Of a stretch of 64,000 bases of DNA, positions 45,401 through 58,051 are shown piece by piece. Origin of the DNA: Coriolopsis trogii (taxonomy: Eukaryota > Basidiomycota > Agaricomycetes > Polyporales > Polyporaceae). The stretch lies in the NCBI GenBank assembly GCA_020543525.1, contig JAHYIO010000031.1, forward strand, positions 744,001 to 808,000, given 5' to 3'. A program made the translations under genes and the position numbers. Under the pieces are notes generated by a model, which was not told the origin of the DNA, made no database searches, and was given only the letters and a program-made list of their open reading frames with translations. The number at the start of each line of letters is the position of its first letter. Position 1 is the first letter of the stretch.

Positions 45401-46895
45401 CCCACTGACCTGGCGCCGGTAGCTATCATTACTGGAGAAGTGCTCGCCAAGATCTATCGGGTGTCTGGCGCGAACACCGTCCCCAGCGGCGAGCTGAGGG
45501 AGGAGCTGCATCAGCGACTGACACAATGGAGCCTGGAGCTCCCCGACCACTTGAACTACAACGTGGCGAGCAGCAAGCCGTGTCCTCCCCCGCATGTTCT
45601 CGCGCTCCATATCCAGCACCAAGCCACTCTAGCTCTCATACACCGTCCATTGTCAGTCTCACTTTCCGTGCATCGTAGACACACGCGAGCTGACCGTTCG
45701 AGCCGTTCAGCATCCCGCAAGGTTCAGAGTAAGTCGGGCGCAATGAGCGGCGATATGCCTGTTTTGGGCTGATGACCCGGTAGGTTGGCGCGAGCGTCGG
45801 AGGGTCCGTCCTCCGATCGAGACGCGTTGTCGTGGGAGTCGTATGATATCTGCCAGAGCGCTGCAATCCATGTCTCCTCGTTTGGTGCGTGCTTGTGGTG
45901 TTCTCCCTGCATGATGCGATGTTGAATGGTTTGGGGGCTAGCGATGCTGTATCATGAAAAGTACGACATGAGATGGGCACCACCCTTTTTGGCGAGCTGC
46001 GTGCAAGCTGCTGGGTGGGTCGCGATGTTACTTGGCAAGTTGCGTGGATCTTGCTCACCTCCTGCTAGGATCATGAACATCATGACGCGTACGCACCCGA
46101 GCCTGCGTTGGAGCGGTTCGAGTACTCATTCATCTTGACAGTGCGGTACAGACCTCTCGATACTCGAGCAAGCATGAGCCTGCAGAAGTGCATCACCGTG
46201 CTGAAAGGGATGGAGGTCGGTCCCTCGCCGCTGCAGTCGCACCTCGTCTACTTAACCACTACCCCTTCTGGCAGGCCACGTGGGTGTCTGCCACTCGGGT
46301 CAAGGAGCTCCTCCAGAACGCGAAGGTATACATCGACACCACGTTCGCCGCCGCTTCCGGTACAGCGGGTCCTGCCGAGGACGCTCCTGGGAACCGTTCT
46401 CGACAGAAGCAAAAACGTCGGGCGCATATCGCCTTCGAGCAGGATGGACCGTACCCTTCCCCTTTGCCGTCGTCCAGTTACTCACAGTCTGGACACCACC
46501 CACCGGTACAAGGCTCGGCGACGTCGTCGGGCATGCATGCACACCCACGCCTCCTCCCGCCGTCTCATACGACTGTCCCATGCCAGGGGTACCAGCCCGG
46601 GCTACGGGGTGGCGTACCTGTGCCCGCGGGTTACATTCCGGGCTACGACTCGTGGTGGCCAGTGCTCGACCAGCAGGACGAGGGTCCGCCAGATCGCGAG
46701 ACACCTGCCGGACGGCCGGACGGGCATGGCGCGCCCCGGGTGAATGTGAGTGGGATGGGCGCGTCGGCGGGGCCGGGGATGCCGTCTGTGACGGCGTTCA
46801 CGTTCTGCACGCAGCAGTTCTCGCCCGACTTCCTGCAGGCGATGCGGGACCCGGTGCTGCATTTCCCGTCTGCGTTCGCGCATGGGCAGACCTAG
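42431..46895 (+). CDS. Zn2Cys6 fungal transcription factor
   Basis: DNA-binding regulator with an N-terminal zinc cluster assembled over introns: CDRCRKAKSKCEPSPNDGEP, then CKAC and, after another intron, ECTYT. This gives CX2CX6C followed by CX2C and a final Cys. The linker typical of the class follows (FRRGPPKGYIQALEHRLHQV). The middle-homology region is visible as IHLPPVDMQTQLVRLFFTYV, PVLPVLDEESFMTQY, KLTKLLLLSCYAYAASH and RKRIWWACCLADK. The C-terminal third is Pro/Ser/Gly-rich, ending FPSAFAHGQT. About 12 exons; exact borders between 44.2 and 46.2 kb are uncertain. Target genes cannot be told from sequence. Confidence 0.8.
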
Positions 46896-47521
46896 GGATG
46901 ATGGCTTCTGTCGAAACGTCGCGCTGTGCTTTGTATCGCTGTCGTTGAATTTGCGTTGACCGTGACTTTTGTGCTCTTGTCGAGTGTGTACTATCACTGA
47001 ATACTATTTACTGTCTGTATAGTTTAATCGTTAGTGTCCCGTATCGGTTGTGTGGCCTAGTATACACGAGGCTGCAGCCCGATCGTTGTACTCGCGCTGG
47101 GTAAGGTGCACGATAGCTGCGAGTGTTGGGTAGCTCATCTGACCATTCGAAGTGGTTCTCTTCGATGAGATGTAAAGATGACCCGGCGCCAGGGCCTAAC
47201 TGACCAACGTCCGGCTTGTCTTGAGCCCGGCCGCTAGGACCTGGCTAATGTCGCGCCGTGGTATCCATCGCATGGCTGTAGTGAGGCACGTAATAGCCTA
47301 ACCGTTAGTGACAGGCTCCAGCAGTGTTCGGCCGTGGCTGAGGCGGGTTCAACCGGACCGGAGAAACCGAATTTTCGGCGCGCGACTACGTCATTTGGCA
47401 TGAGCAGGCGAAGCCTACCTTCAAGCCGAGGCGAGGACCACTCCACCACAAGAACTCGACGACCTATCCCCACCTCTTCCTCTCTCTCTCTCACCGATCG
47501 TTGCAACATCTACAACAAGCT
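46896..47521. other. Intergenic
   Basis: No gene or RNA gene recognised; C/T-rich tracts just before 47522 fit a fungal promoter. Confidence 0.4.
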
Positions 47522-49006
47522 ATGGCATACCACCAGAGCAGCCTCCTGTTCTGGGATGGACCATTCGCAGGAAGGACCGTTCGTACTGTTGGGACTGAGA
47601 TCCAGGGAGCGGACCGCGGGAGAAAGTACGTGAATAATGAGTCCTTAGGTTCTTGTGAATCCTGCCAGATCGGCTCACATGTGTCTGATTGACTCGCAGG
47701 TTTGCACGCAAGGACAAACGACCGCTCGATCCCCCGCCCGTTGTCGAAGCCCGCTTCTTCGAGGTGTTCGAGGTGGGGACGTTGAGGCAGTATGAGCGGG
47801 AGCTGTTGATCTACGAGTGAGTACCCATGTGCCTACTAGTGTTCCACATCGCTGTTAGATCGCTGAAGCGTGGTCGGCTCGGACAGTCAATCGGTCCTTC
47901 TTGGTCTCGTGTGTCGCGTTGATCTCTTCGCGATCGAGGACGACGGCAGAGCCAGCGGAGTTGCACAAGACAACAAGGCGACGAACGATCCCGTGCTGGT
48001 TGGGAGCTCGTCTGCGAACCATTCTCTATCTGCAAGTATCCCGGTGCCCTCAGGTAGTGAGGGTTGGCCCACGTTCCCGACGTGAGTCTCCAAAGCTCTT
48101 CATCTTCTTTGACATGCTCTCATTCGTGTTGGAAATACAGACCTTTACAGGGCACATCAATAGTCTCTTCCCGAGATGCACAGGTGCATACACGATGACA
48201 GAATTGAGCTCGGTCGCGCTCGTGACCTATCACCGCCGTCAGTGTACGTATTCGCTCATTTATTCGCGCGTAGTTGCCTCAGACGCACCAACACACGATG
48301 CAGGACAATATGGCTAGCACGGCCGCCAGCTATGGCGGTCAGTCTATGCAGAAATACTACAACGTGACACACCTTCTTGCTGGTGCAAGGTGTGTACCAG
48401 CGGTGTCGCTTGAATACCAGGGTCGGAATGCAGTGGTTTTCCCCTTCCATGTATGTTATAAACCTCCTCACATCCAAGGACCCAGTAGCCTGCGGACTAA
48501 CACAACTTTGCTCGCTACAGGAACTTGCCGTCAAGAGTGAAGGCGTTTTCTGCTTGTGCTACTCCTTCATCAACCTATTCTCCACGACGTCGTACGACTG
48601 GGGGGCGACTAGGCAGATCCCTGTGCTCGGCAGCTGCTTTGGACGCCCGTTCAGAGTGTGGTCGACGAAGACGTTTCCTGGCCTTGCACGGTCCACCGAG
48701 CTGACGAAGGTATGCAACGGCTTCCTCTTCAATTGATTGGTGGGAGACTCGTATTGACCGCCCGTCACTCAGCGTCTTTCAGCCTTGGGGGCCGCGGTTA
48801 ACGTGCGGGCGGACGACGGAGGAGGGAAGAGGACGAAGAGACGCAAATTGACAGATGGGACGGAGGAGTCGCACGGGGAGAGCGCTAACTCTGAACAGAG
48901 TTCGTGCGAGTCAGGCCCCGGAGTTTCCTTCCAACAGTCCTCCCGCGGACCTGCGTCTCCCCTCTCTCTTGATACCCGGGGCAACCATCCGCTCACTTCG
49001 TTGTAG
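47522..49006 (+). CDS. Velvet-domain transcription factor
   Basis: Velvet proteins are fungal regulators with an NF-kB-like DNA-binding fold that link development and secondary metabolism. Start MAYHQSSLLFWDGPFAG at 47522. The first velvet block is DRGRKFARKDKRPLDPPPVV, spliced over an intron to GLVCRVDLFAIEDDG. A later exon gives YYNVTHLLAGARCVPAVSLE, then VKSEGVFCLCYSFINLF. The closing block is FRVWSTKTFPGLARSTELTK with LGAAVNVRADDGG. A basic patch (KRTKRRK) and a Ser-rich tail follow. Six or more exons; the stretch 48080-48300 is poorly resolved and may hold an intron with alternative ends. It is not assigned to VeA, VelB or VosA because the N-terminal context is short. Confidence 0.75.
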
Positions 49007-50158
49007 AGGACCTATGGAAGCCGAGCGTTCGAAGAGGAACATCCCGGTATAAACATCTCACTAAAACACGTTTGACGGGGCCCGGGCTCAACTGCCTGCA
49101 TTCGCAGGTATTGCCCAACCCTCAAGAGGACGCTGGACGATATCTTCCTTGTCCTTGATTTCTCTCCGCTACGTATGCATTGGCAGATGATCGTTCCTTC
49201 ATGTAAATTGTTGTCCTCGACAACTCTTACGTAGTCCGCGAATATTGTATGACCATACCAAGTGTATTTTGCGCTGAATGCGTGCTATTCGTGCTTATTC
49301 TTTCGTTGATGATCTCGTCTCCGCTGTAGCACTGCGGCACTGCCAGAAACACAGACACTTGGGCGACGTCGGGAAGACTCAAGATGATCAGATGCTGGTC
49401 GCTGTGACGGACAACGGCCCGGTCAAGGCCCGGTTCACCGTGGGCACGGCGGGCTATTTGCGACGCGCGTTTGCAGGTTCGCTCGTTGTTAGCGACAGTG
49501 ACGACGGCGGCAAGGCTTGCAAAAGTCTATCTCTCAGTGAGTAGATATTAGTTTGGCACTGTGTCAGTGTCTAGATGATCCTAGGCAGGGGATGACTGTA
49601 CGTGTTGCATGCAAATCTTATCCACTCTCATCTTGACAGATGGTCACTGAATGCGGCGATAGGAGGAACTTGCGAAGTACTATTACTGGGTACTAACAGG
49701 TGGCGTACCACGAACCAGTCCACCCGTGGTGGTTTTCGGGGTCTCGGCGTATATCCGCACGCTCGTTGACCTCGGGAGATCGAGTCTGGAGGCCCGCCAG
49801 TGCTGGCATCCATATGCTCTCACCATCGCCCATATGCGCATAGTGCCGTGCCTCTTCATGAGACAGGTTCTGGGAGTTGGGGAACGGCAAGAGTAGAGGT
49901 AGGTGAGCGACTTCGTACTAAGGCTTCAGCGGCATTCCGTCGATTCTGGGATTCCTGTTATCGATGTCGGAAGACATATTGTATTGCCTCTCACACAGCT
50001 TCTTTCAAACATCGCTCGCTTCCACTATCCTCATGCCATGATTGGCCGTATATCAGGTGGACTGGTCAAGTATTGACGTCCTTGAGGCCTGCCAGGCATT
50101 GGGACTACAGCCCCCCCTCCCTCCCTCGACCTCTTACGTCTTGGATTGCTCCCTGCTC
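49007..50158. other. Intergenic; 3' half is F-box 5' flank
   Basis: An 88-codon frame at 49278-49544 has no recognisable relatives. The portion 49900-50158 resembles the 5' flank of the F-box copies. Confidence 0.4.
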
Positions 50159-51865
50159 ATGGATGAACGCACACTCTGCGGGCCCCGAATTCCTCCTGAG
50201 CTTTGCTTGTGGATAATCGACGTTATCTATCTCACTGAACTCTCTATCGTTTGGTCGTCTGCCCTGGATGCGCAGCGAGCGGCACTATCTACGCTATACG
50301 CCTGCGCCCTGACATGCAGTAGCTGGAGAGACCATGCACAGTACCTACTCTTTCATGTCATCCACTTGCGTAGCGTACGCGCATTGAGGAGCCTCACAGA
50401 TGTGATCAGGGCGTCCCCTCGGCTTGGCACCTACGTGGAGAAAATCACCCTGTTTCATGACTATCCCAACAGTCCTGATAGTGCCACTGCGACCTTTCCC
50501 GTCTCCCTCAAGAGCCTTCTTCCCCGTCTTCAGGTGGTCCAGATGTATAGCACTGATTCAAAGACAACCGGGAAGTCGACATCCCTACCGCTTCATCAAC
50601 GCTTCCCGCTCTGGCTGGGATCCTTTCAAACTGTCACGATCTTCATGCTGGGCTCCACCACCTTCGCCTCGTTTGGGACGTTTCTGCGCGTTGTGAACGC
50701 CTTCCCGCACTTGATGCACTTACACCTCTTGGACGGCATCAAATGGCACACCGTCGGACATCTTCCACCCTTCATGACGACGGCCGAGGGCGGCCATGAA
50801 GCCGGGAACGAAAGCCTCTCCTCGCGACGTCGCGAATTTCTCCCTCATCTTCAAGAGCTATCGGTGCGTTCTCCATATCATATGCCGCCGTTTGGTCTGG
50901 AGGGGCCGCTGATATTGGTCCTTTCCGTTTTGTGCATTTGTTGTAGATAGGAGAACCGTGGCCTCGGGACGAGTTACAGACGTTGCTCGCTTCGCTTCGG
51001 CCGTTCATTGAAGAGCTCTGGCTGCCGCATCCATTAGTCAAGGCGGAGCTGCTGGGTACCAGTACTTCCGACGTAGATGGAGGAATAGGTGAGCAATCAA
51101 CGTGGTCAACGATGATACGCCGTGTTCCCAGTCATGCCCTCTGACTACTTCCCTCTTCTTCCTGCAGCTGATGTCGAGACACAGCCCGAGTCTGCACCAT
51201 TTGTCAGCCTTGCTCATCTGAAGACTCCCAAAGTCGCAATATACATAGGTCCAGGCGGTAACACTCCTTATCACCTTGCGTCATTATCCAAGACTTTACA
51301 CAGCTGGTGGCCTCCCGTGGAAGCCCCTGTTTCCCTGATCTCGAGAAGAACTATTGGTATGATGCCGATGAGGGAGGAAAAGCTTACCCGTAACGATTTC
51401 CTCTCTACCCTCCTTTCCCTCGGCTCCGAACTTGAGGAGATGGTATATGCTCCAATACCCTCGCAGACAGAGTACACGGCTGAGTCAGTGCCATTGGATG
51501 TGGAGGTCTGGCTGTGGGACAAAGATGAGCGGTGGAACGAATGGGACTCCGCCGTATCTGCTTGCTTCCCGCGCCTGTCTAAACTCGGGGCACTCCGGAC
51601 CAAATTCGAACGTACGTGATTCAACTTGCTCGTAGTCAGCCTATCAAGTCTCATCTGAAAACGTATTGCATTTGATCACACAGATCCCCATGCTTCAGCG
51701 TACGAGTGGCAGGACTACAACAGCGCGGAGCCCCTCCGACTTCCGGAAACGTCGCCAGTTGTGGTTTCCCCGAAAACAGCTGAGAATTCTGTATCCACGA
51801 CCAACCTGATCGAAAACTGTCAGCTTTCTCTGAGCGCTGACGTACAGACCGACTTTGCGACATAA
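50159..51865 (+). CDS. F-box family copy 6
   Basis: Four exons (50159-50863, 50947-51088, 51168-51611, 51684-51865) give 490 residues. F-box LPPELCLWIID is represented by IPPELCLWIIDVIYLTELS, then CALTCSSWRDHAQYLLF. The exon 1 and exon 2 lengths (705 and 142 nt) equal those of copies 4 and 5, so the structure is conserved. It stops at TAA 51863-51865 (QTDFAT), before the last-exon tail seen in copies 4, 5 and 7; untranslated bases at about 51890-51990 still resemble that tail. More diverged than copies 4 and 5 and about 27 kb away, so it is an older duplicate. Confidence 0.75.
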
Positions 51866-53383
51866 CGTCTAAACACGCAGCTTCCGACTCTTGTGAGCGT
51901 GTTCATACTACTAGTTGGCTCTCAAGTACTGAATTTGGTTCGCTCGCGGCAAGACGGCGGGCTTGTACCAGGCACCCAAGCCTAAAGCCGCAGCCGACTC
52001 AAAGCCTCTGGAGGAGACGGGACTCGTGCGGTTTCGGCTAGAATACGATGAGTGCACCATCACCACTACAGCGGGCACTAGGGACGGTCCGGACTGTATA
52101 GGAGGATTCAACAGGACACTCATTGCGCAACCAGTACCTCTAGTATCCGAACGGGTCGTAAGAGGATAGCGTAGGTCACGCAGCGGCGATGTTTGGACAC
52201 AGGTAATCTGCACACCACGACAACGTAGTCTGGCGATTCGGGTGGTGATCGGGATGAGGATGGCGTAGGTGAATGCCGCCGCTCACACACGGCTCGCGGT
52301 ACGCGTGCAGGCATAACCTTGGAAAAGGTGGTGATCTGATCATGAACGACATGCGCAATGCTGGCCTGAGGCATCCTGTAGAAAGCTGACTGTGTATCAG
52401 CGTCGCGTCCGAATCCAACGCATTTACTTGGAAAGCGTGGAAAGAAGCGTCGATGTATGTTGCTTGAAAGTTCGGAAGTCCGGCAGCGTTGCAACGTCTT
52501 GTGGAGTACTGTATGACTTCTCTCGGACGCAGCTCATGTGCGTGAAGTGCGATCGCAACATGCACATGTTCGCAGCCTCGTTCGTACCCTTCCGTCTGTT
52601 TTCCGCTCTGCAGTTCTTGCGCTCATTTCGGTCCTCAGCTAGCCAACAGAAAGACCCATCCCCAATTCCGCGCGGAAGAATACCTCCACAACATAACGAC
52701 AGGAACGTTCTCCTATATTTGGTATTTACCATTGCTGTTATAGAAACGCGCATAACATCTCTTCTGCCTCGATTTACCCCGCATCGGAAGCCCCGTGCCA
52801 TGCACAAGGAAGCGCGAGAGATCATGCCAGGGATACGGTATGCACTCGGGATGTCCGCACAAGTGGCTCGTCGTCTGTCGAAGAACATCGACTGACCCAA
52901 AACCGGATCTATGAATAGGGTGTCTCGATCCGGTCCTTTTAGCGGCCCGTCAAAACCAATGGGAGCGGGAGAGCATCGGACAAAATTCGAGCAGACGGGG
53001 ATCTGTCAGCTTCTGCGCGATGATTTGCCGGGTAGTGCAACTTACCGATGTTCACGTGCTCGCGTTGTAAGATGCGGTTCAGGACCTGAATACAGCGTGG
53101 CCCCGTCTGAACGACGTCGGAGTGATCTAAGGGACGCGTGGTCAATGTCTCACTCGCGGAGCGATGACGCGTGGCCAATCGAATAGGCTATGGCGGGAAT
53201 AATCACGGGCAAACCTATCGAGCCTCCATTGGTGCTAGGTGCGCATTGGGAGGATTGAGGCCCGAAGACATGCGGGCAGGTTCACTCGTGACGACTGTCG
53301 TCGAGAGGGTATTTAGTGCGGTATGTCAAGCCAGAATGTCTTCCCCACAAGCCCCTTCCCTCACAGGTCCTCCGAGCTCAGAC
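51866..53383. other. Intergenic
   Basis: 51890-51990 is the relic F-box tail. A 167-codon frame (52392-52895) shows no domain or signal I can recognise and may be chance. The last 200 bp are the esterase promoter. Confidence 0.4.
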
Positions 53384-54743
53384 ATGTTCTCGCTGAAGGT
53401 CGCGTTGAGCTTTGCCGCACTTCTGCCACTCGTCCACCTCGCGGCGGCGCAGTCGCCCGTGTGGGGACAGTGTGGCGGTATTGGCTGGTCGGGAGCTACC
53501 ACTTGCGGTACGTATCCTAGCCTGTACGCATAGGGATTACGGACTGACGAGATTCATGCTCACCAGTGTCCGGCGCGGTCTGCACAAAACAGAACGACTA
53601 TTACTCGCAGTGCGTGCCCGGAGCTGCCACTCCCCCTCCACCGTCGTCGACTGTCCCACAAACGACTGCGCCTCAACCGACGTCGAGTACGCCTACTGGA
53701 AGCGCGCCACCTGGCTTGAGCACCATCCCTGCGTCAACGCTACACCAGATTAGCAACTTCGGCACGAACCCGAACAACGTCGCGGTGTACGCCTACAAGC
53801 CGGCACGCGTTGCGCCTAACCCGCCATTGATCGTGGCCATTCATTGTGAGTAATTTCTTGTGCTTGCCACATTTTCAGTTCAGTCAGCTATACACACCAT
53901 TCGCAGACTGCTCGGGTACTGCACAGGCCTACTTCCAAGGCTCCAAGTTCGCACAGCTCGCTGAGACGTACGGCTACGTTCTGCTCTTCCCCTCTTCTGT
54001 GAGTAATTTCCAGTCGCAAGTCTGACGTGGAGTCGCTCACCGAGAACACGTCTTCTATAGCCTCACTCCGGCACCTGCTGGGACGTCTCCTCAAATGCGA
54101 CGCTCACGCACAACGGCGGTAGCGACTCGCTCGGCATCGCGTCCGCTGCGCGCTATGCTATTGCCAACTGGGGTGTCGACGCGAACCGCGTCTTCGCTGT
54201 CGGCACCTCCTCGGGCGCGATGATGACGAGCGTCCTTGCTGGAGCATACCCCGATATCTTCAAGGCCGGCATCGTCGACTCTGGTGTCCCTGACGGCTGC
54301 TTCTCGCTCCCTGGCCAGCCTCAGGACAGCTGGAACTCGCAGTGCTCGCAGGGTCAGCTCGTTTTGACCGGCGAGCAGTGGGCGCAGCGTGTGTTCGACG
54401 CTTTCCCCGGTTACACTGGCGACCGCCCGAAGATGCAGGTCTGGCACGGAACTGCGTACGTACCTGTTGCTGTTCCTGATGGAGGACGAGACGCTGACGA
54501 GCGCGGCTCCGCCACAGCGACACCACCCTTTACCCGCAGAACTTCTTCGAGTCGATCAAGCAGTGGACGACGGTGTTCGGGTACCCAAGCACGCCGATCT
54601 CAAACGTGTCTGAGCCGTTCCTCCCTGCCGGGTACTCGAACGCGACCTTTGGGCCGAAGTTCCAGGCGATTCTGGCGCAGGGTGTTGGCCACACTGTGCC
54701 GCTGTTTGAGCAGCAGTACCTTCAGTTCCTCGGCATTGCGTGA
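53384..54743 (+). CDS. Secreted CE1 carbohydrate esterase with N-terminal CBM1
   Basis: Probable acetyl xylan esterase (or feruloyl esterase) that deacylates plant cell-wall xylan. Five exons (53384-53507, 53567-53845, 53907-53998, 54061-54455, 54518-54743) give 371 residues. Signal peptide MFSLKVALSFAALLPLVHLA, then a CBM1 cellulose-binding module (WGQCGGIGWSGATTC through QNDYYSQC), a Pro/Ser/Thr linker and the catalytic domain. Nucleophile motif GTSSGAMM; a His in GVGHTVP near the C-terminus fits the triad. The CSGTAQAYFQGSKFAQLAE and SGTCWDVSSN stretches match fungal CE1 acetyl xylan esterases. The enzyme fits a wood- or litter-degrading lifestyle. Confidence 0.88.
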
Positions 54744-55084
54744 GTGTGTCCAGTAGATCTACTGAGCTTCAGAGTCGTGGCATTGCAAAGTGGTCAAATG
54801 ATCAAACCAATAACCTTCATCTTCGATATTTTGGCTGTGGGATTGCGAGATGTGCGGGACAAGATCTGGAGCCTGAGGCCTGACGAGCTCGAGGGTGATG
54901 GCGAGAGGTTTGGAGGCGTGTGAAGTTCTGACTGATCCGGTAGTGAACACCATCGGCGTCTACTCTACCACGTGGTTGCTTGGTCCCAAGTTTCGAAATA
55001 TGAACCGAGTTGAAGCCAGGATAAACGCGAAGTCTCCTCGCACTGGTTAGCATTGCTCCACCTTTTTCTAGGCATAACCACCGA
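54744..55084. other. Intergenic
   Basis: 3' flank of the esterase gene and 5' flank of the kinase-like gene; nothing else seen. Confidence 0.4.
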
Positions 55085-56698
55085 ATGTCTGTTCGCAGCT
55101 CGGACAGCACGGTGGTTGGTCTGGACAGCAGCTCTCGCGACCGTGACATGCCAGCTCACGCTGGAGGCCTGGGCTCGCCAGGCAACATGACATTGAACCC
55201 CAGCCTTAGTGGGCATGAGAGTCATGGACTTCCAAAGGTGAGCCATGTCACTTGTGTGTCGTCTATGCGTCCATCGCCTGACAAGGCACAGCTACCTGTA
55301 GTAGAGGACATCAATGCGTTCGACGATGGTAGCGTGCAATTTGGGTGGTACGAAATGCTACCGTTCTGGAAGGCATATGGCGGCTGGCTTGCCGCTCGTG
55401 GCTTCCACATTCACGAATTCTATAGTATACGCGGTTTGGATATTCTGTGTACGCCTGCTTATACTGCACCCTCTGCTCTACCCTATGCCCAACGATGGGC
55501 AAACGATATTGTGCGGCGTTACACTCCTTTCCAGGTGAGTGTTCACGTGCCGACACGCCGCAAGCAATCTTTGCTAATACCTTACTCAGATGAAGATCAT
55601 CCAGGCTCGAGATCACCTCGGCAGAGACGTCACTATCAAGTTAGTGAACACCTACCGGGATGAGTATCATATTTACCAAGATCTTCTGCGGTCTCCGCAA
55701 TTGTTTGGAGACGACTTTCAAGGTGTGCTGCCTCCTGTGGCCATCCTTGACACCCCGCACACATTCTCCTTCGTGGGAGTCTGTCTATCTCCAGGTTCAT
55801 TAGAGACCATCGGTCAGGTCGTTCAGTTTATGCAGTGCACGTTGAAGGTAGAGTAACATTCTTGTTCTCTCAAATCGTGCAGGCCGTGAGCTCACATATA
55901 ATGCAGGGGCTGCGTCTCTTGCATGCTCTTCGCATCGCCCATCGCGTGAGTAGCTCAGGTATCTTGTGTGCCTACTCTTTTGAACCAGCACACAGGACAT
56001 CGACGAGCATAATATCATGACAAGTTTATATAGCCTTCAGAACTACGGGGAGACCTTCCTCGGCTCACTGATTGCCTACAGACGCAGGGAGAACGTCCAT
56101 TACTGCCTGTTTGACTTCAATCTATAGGTGAAATACTCGCAGCAGATACCCCTCCGAGATTGTCGCCTTCCGGCTGACGCTGCTAGGGCGTCTGGAACTC
56201 CGTACCGCCCGCTCGACGTCGCCTTTGGCGAATACGACTACGACCCATTCGCGTTCGATGTTGCGTGTTTGGGCAACATGTTCAGAACGTTATACATAGT
56301 ACGTATTGTCCCATCAATGCCCTGTGAACAGTAACTCAATAGCACTTGTAGGAGGTTATACCCACCATCCCGCTACTTGGAGTGCTCTTCGAGAAGATGA
56401 CGACCCACGTTGTTCTCAACGATTCTCTGCTCAGGATGCTCTGACATTCCTACAAGAAGCGATACGTTACGTCCCTGCATCTACACTCGCTGAAGGAGTC
56501 GATTTGATCCCACAATATGACCCCGAGATCACGACGAGCATATACTGGGACCGCATGCCCACAGCTCCAAACGAAGTTTGGGGACCGTACAAGACCCCGC
56601 AGCTTTCGTTGACTCAACGGCTGTTGATCATTCCGATAAGAAGCTATGTTCTCTGGTGGAAAGCATTGCGTTGGGTGCGCCGTACGCTACGTGTCTGA
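55085..56698 (+). pseudogene. Protein-kinase-like gene with a frameshift
   Basis: Belongs to the basidiomycete kinase-like (PKL) families. Exons give FGWYEMLPFWKAYGGWLAAR, then RDHLGRDVTIKLV (Lys of the ATP site), then a catalytic loop rebuilt over an intron, AHR|DIDEHNIM (HRD-4x-N). YCLFDFNL stands where kinases have DFG, and SGTPYRPLDVAFGEYDYDPF acts as the activation/APE-like segment. Near 56412-56414 the frame VLFEKMTTHVV must shift by one base to continue into SQRFSAQDALTFLQEA and the C-terminus (LLIIPIRSYVLWWKALRWVR). No intron explains this, so it is either a one-base deletion or a sequencing error. DFN instead of DFG makes phosphotransfer doubtful even if intact. Confidence 0.65.
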
Positions 56699-57136
56699 TC
56701 ATGCGCAGGAAGGCCTTCGATGAGGTGGAGATTAGCATCGCACGAGATTGCGCTCGATATAGGAAGTGATTCTCTGCTTGGCATCCCTTCAATGTCGAGA
56801 TTGATTACTGTATATGGCTGAGAAATCTATGAACCGTCAATCGATACTAGTAGTTGCGGGTACTATGCACTCGGAGTCGCTGAGTAGAACGTTGAGTTGC
56901 ACAAACACCACGAGATACCTGAACACGGTCATAGCGACGTCTACTGATCTCTCAGCGATATTTGCGCCTAACTACAGCCACTCTGAAGTGTATGTACGTA
57001 CTTATGTGCTTGCCACGTACGCGCACAAGAACTCTGCGCTCTCTCAATGTCATGAGCGTTTGCACACGTGCGCAGACGCTCACCAACCCTTGAGTCGAGT
57101 CCGACTTTCTCGGAGCTCTCCTTGGTCCTCGTCAGC
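56699..57136. other. Intergenic
   Basis: No gene seen. The region directly before 57137 is C/T-rich, as expected for a fungal 5' UTR. Confidence 0.4.
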
Positions 57137-58051
57137 ATGTCCCTCCCTGTCGTTCGCTATCACTGCTTCAAATCTCCTGTTCCATACATGCTAGCTCTTG
57201 CTCTCCAGGAACGCATCTACAAGCACCAACAATTCATGCGCAAACGTTCGCGCAAATACGACGAATACCTTCTCTTGCTTGAGCATCGGCCCGTGTACAC
57301 CTTTGGGCGAAGACAAATAGAGCAGGACGATGATACTGCGGCGGAAGCCATTCGTCTCCTCAAAACCGGAGCTGAATGTTACCAAACCGACCGTGGCGGT
57401 CAGACAACCTACCACGGCCCTGGCCAAATAATCGGCTACCCTCTCCTCGACCTCGCGCGCACGACGCCGGCTATGGGCATCCGCGATTACATCTGCCGAC
57501 TTCAGAAAACATTGGAGACACACCTCAAAGAGGCGCACGGCATTGACCACGTCCCGCTCGAGCACACTGGCGTGTTTTTGGACGAGCAGACGAAGGTGGC
57601 GAGCATCGGGGTGCGAGTCCGGCATCGACTCACGACTCATGGGTTCGCATTGAACGTGACGGAGGAACCGTTAGAGTGGTTTGGGAAGACCGTTGCGTGT
57701 GGGCTGGATGGGGTCAAGGCGGGGTGTATCGCGAAGGCGTCGAAGACACCGGGGAAGATCACAGTGGCGGGTGAGCTGCCTGGGCTGGTGGAGAGGTTTG
57801 GGCGTATACTCGAGAGGGAGATGCGACCTGTGGACCTGTCGGGGAACGGGGAGGTCGAGAAGCTTGTCAAGGAGACGGAGGAGGAAACAGGAAAGATAGG
57901 ACCTTGGCCGCTTGCACCTGCACCTTTCACCGGCAAATCACAGTGCGTAATTCATCCACTCTTCCGCGGGAGTCATCTAATAACTCATATTGTTGACGGA
58001 AGTACTACTTCGAATCTTGCTATGGACGTCAGCCAAGTGGTAAGGTCATGA
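57137..58051 (+). CDS. LIP2: Lipoyl(octanoyl) transferase (LipB / Lip2)
   Basis: Mitochondrial enzyme that transfers octanoate from acyl carrier protein to lipoyl domains (such as glycine cleavage H protein), the first step of protein lipoylation. A single frame of 304 residues. Motifs: TDRGGQTTYHGPGQIIGYPL (the RGG-HGPGQ active-site loop), KVASIGVRV with the catalytic Lys, THGFALNV, and the catalytic Cys in ACGLDG. The N-terminus has MSLPVVRYHCFKSPVPYMLA, with no long presequence. The last about 45 residues (after APFTGK) look non-conserved, so a short intron or a different end is possible there. Confidence 0.88.
   Translation: MSLPVVRYHCFKSPVPYMLALALQERIYKHQQFMRKRSRKYDEYLLLLEHRPVYTFGRRQIEQDDDTAAEAIRLLKTGAECYQTDRGGQTTYHGPGQIIGYPLLDLARTTPAMGIRDYICRLQKTLETHLKEAHGIDHVPLEHTGVFLDEQTKVASIGVRVRHRLTTHGFALNVTEEPLEWFGKTVACGLDGVKAGCIAKASKTPGKITVAGELPGLVERFGRILEREMRPVDLSGNGEVEKLVKETEEETGKIGPWPLAPAPFTGKSQCVIHPLFRGSHLITHIVDGSTTSNLAMDVSQVVRS

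Noticed and set aside
47230..47400. Possible tRNA from the GGCGGGTTCAACC stretch
   Set aside because: No matching acceptor or anticodon stems could be formed around it.
52392..52895. 167-codon frame as a gene
   Set aside because: No domain, signal or splice context, and an equally long frame exists on the opposite strand.
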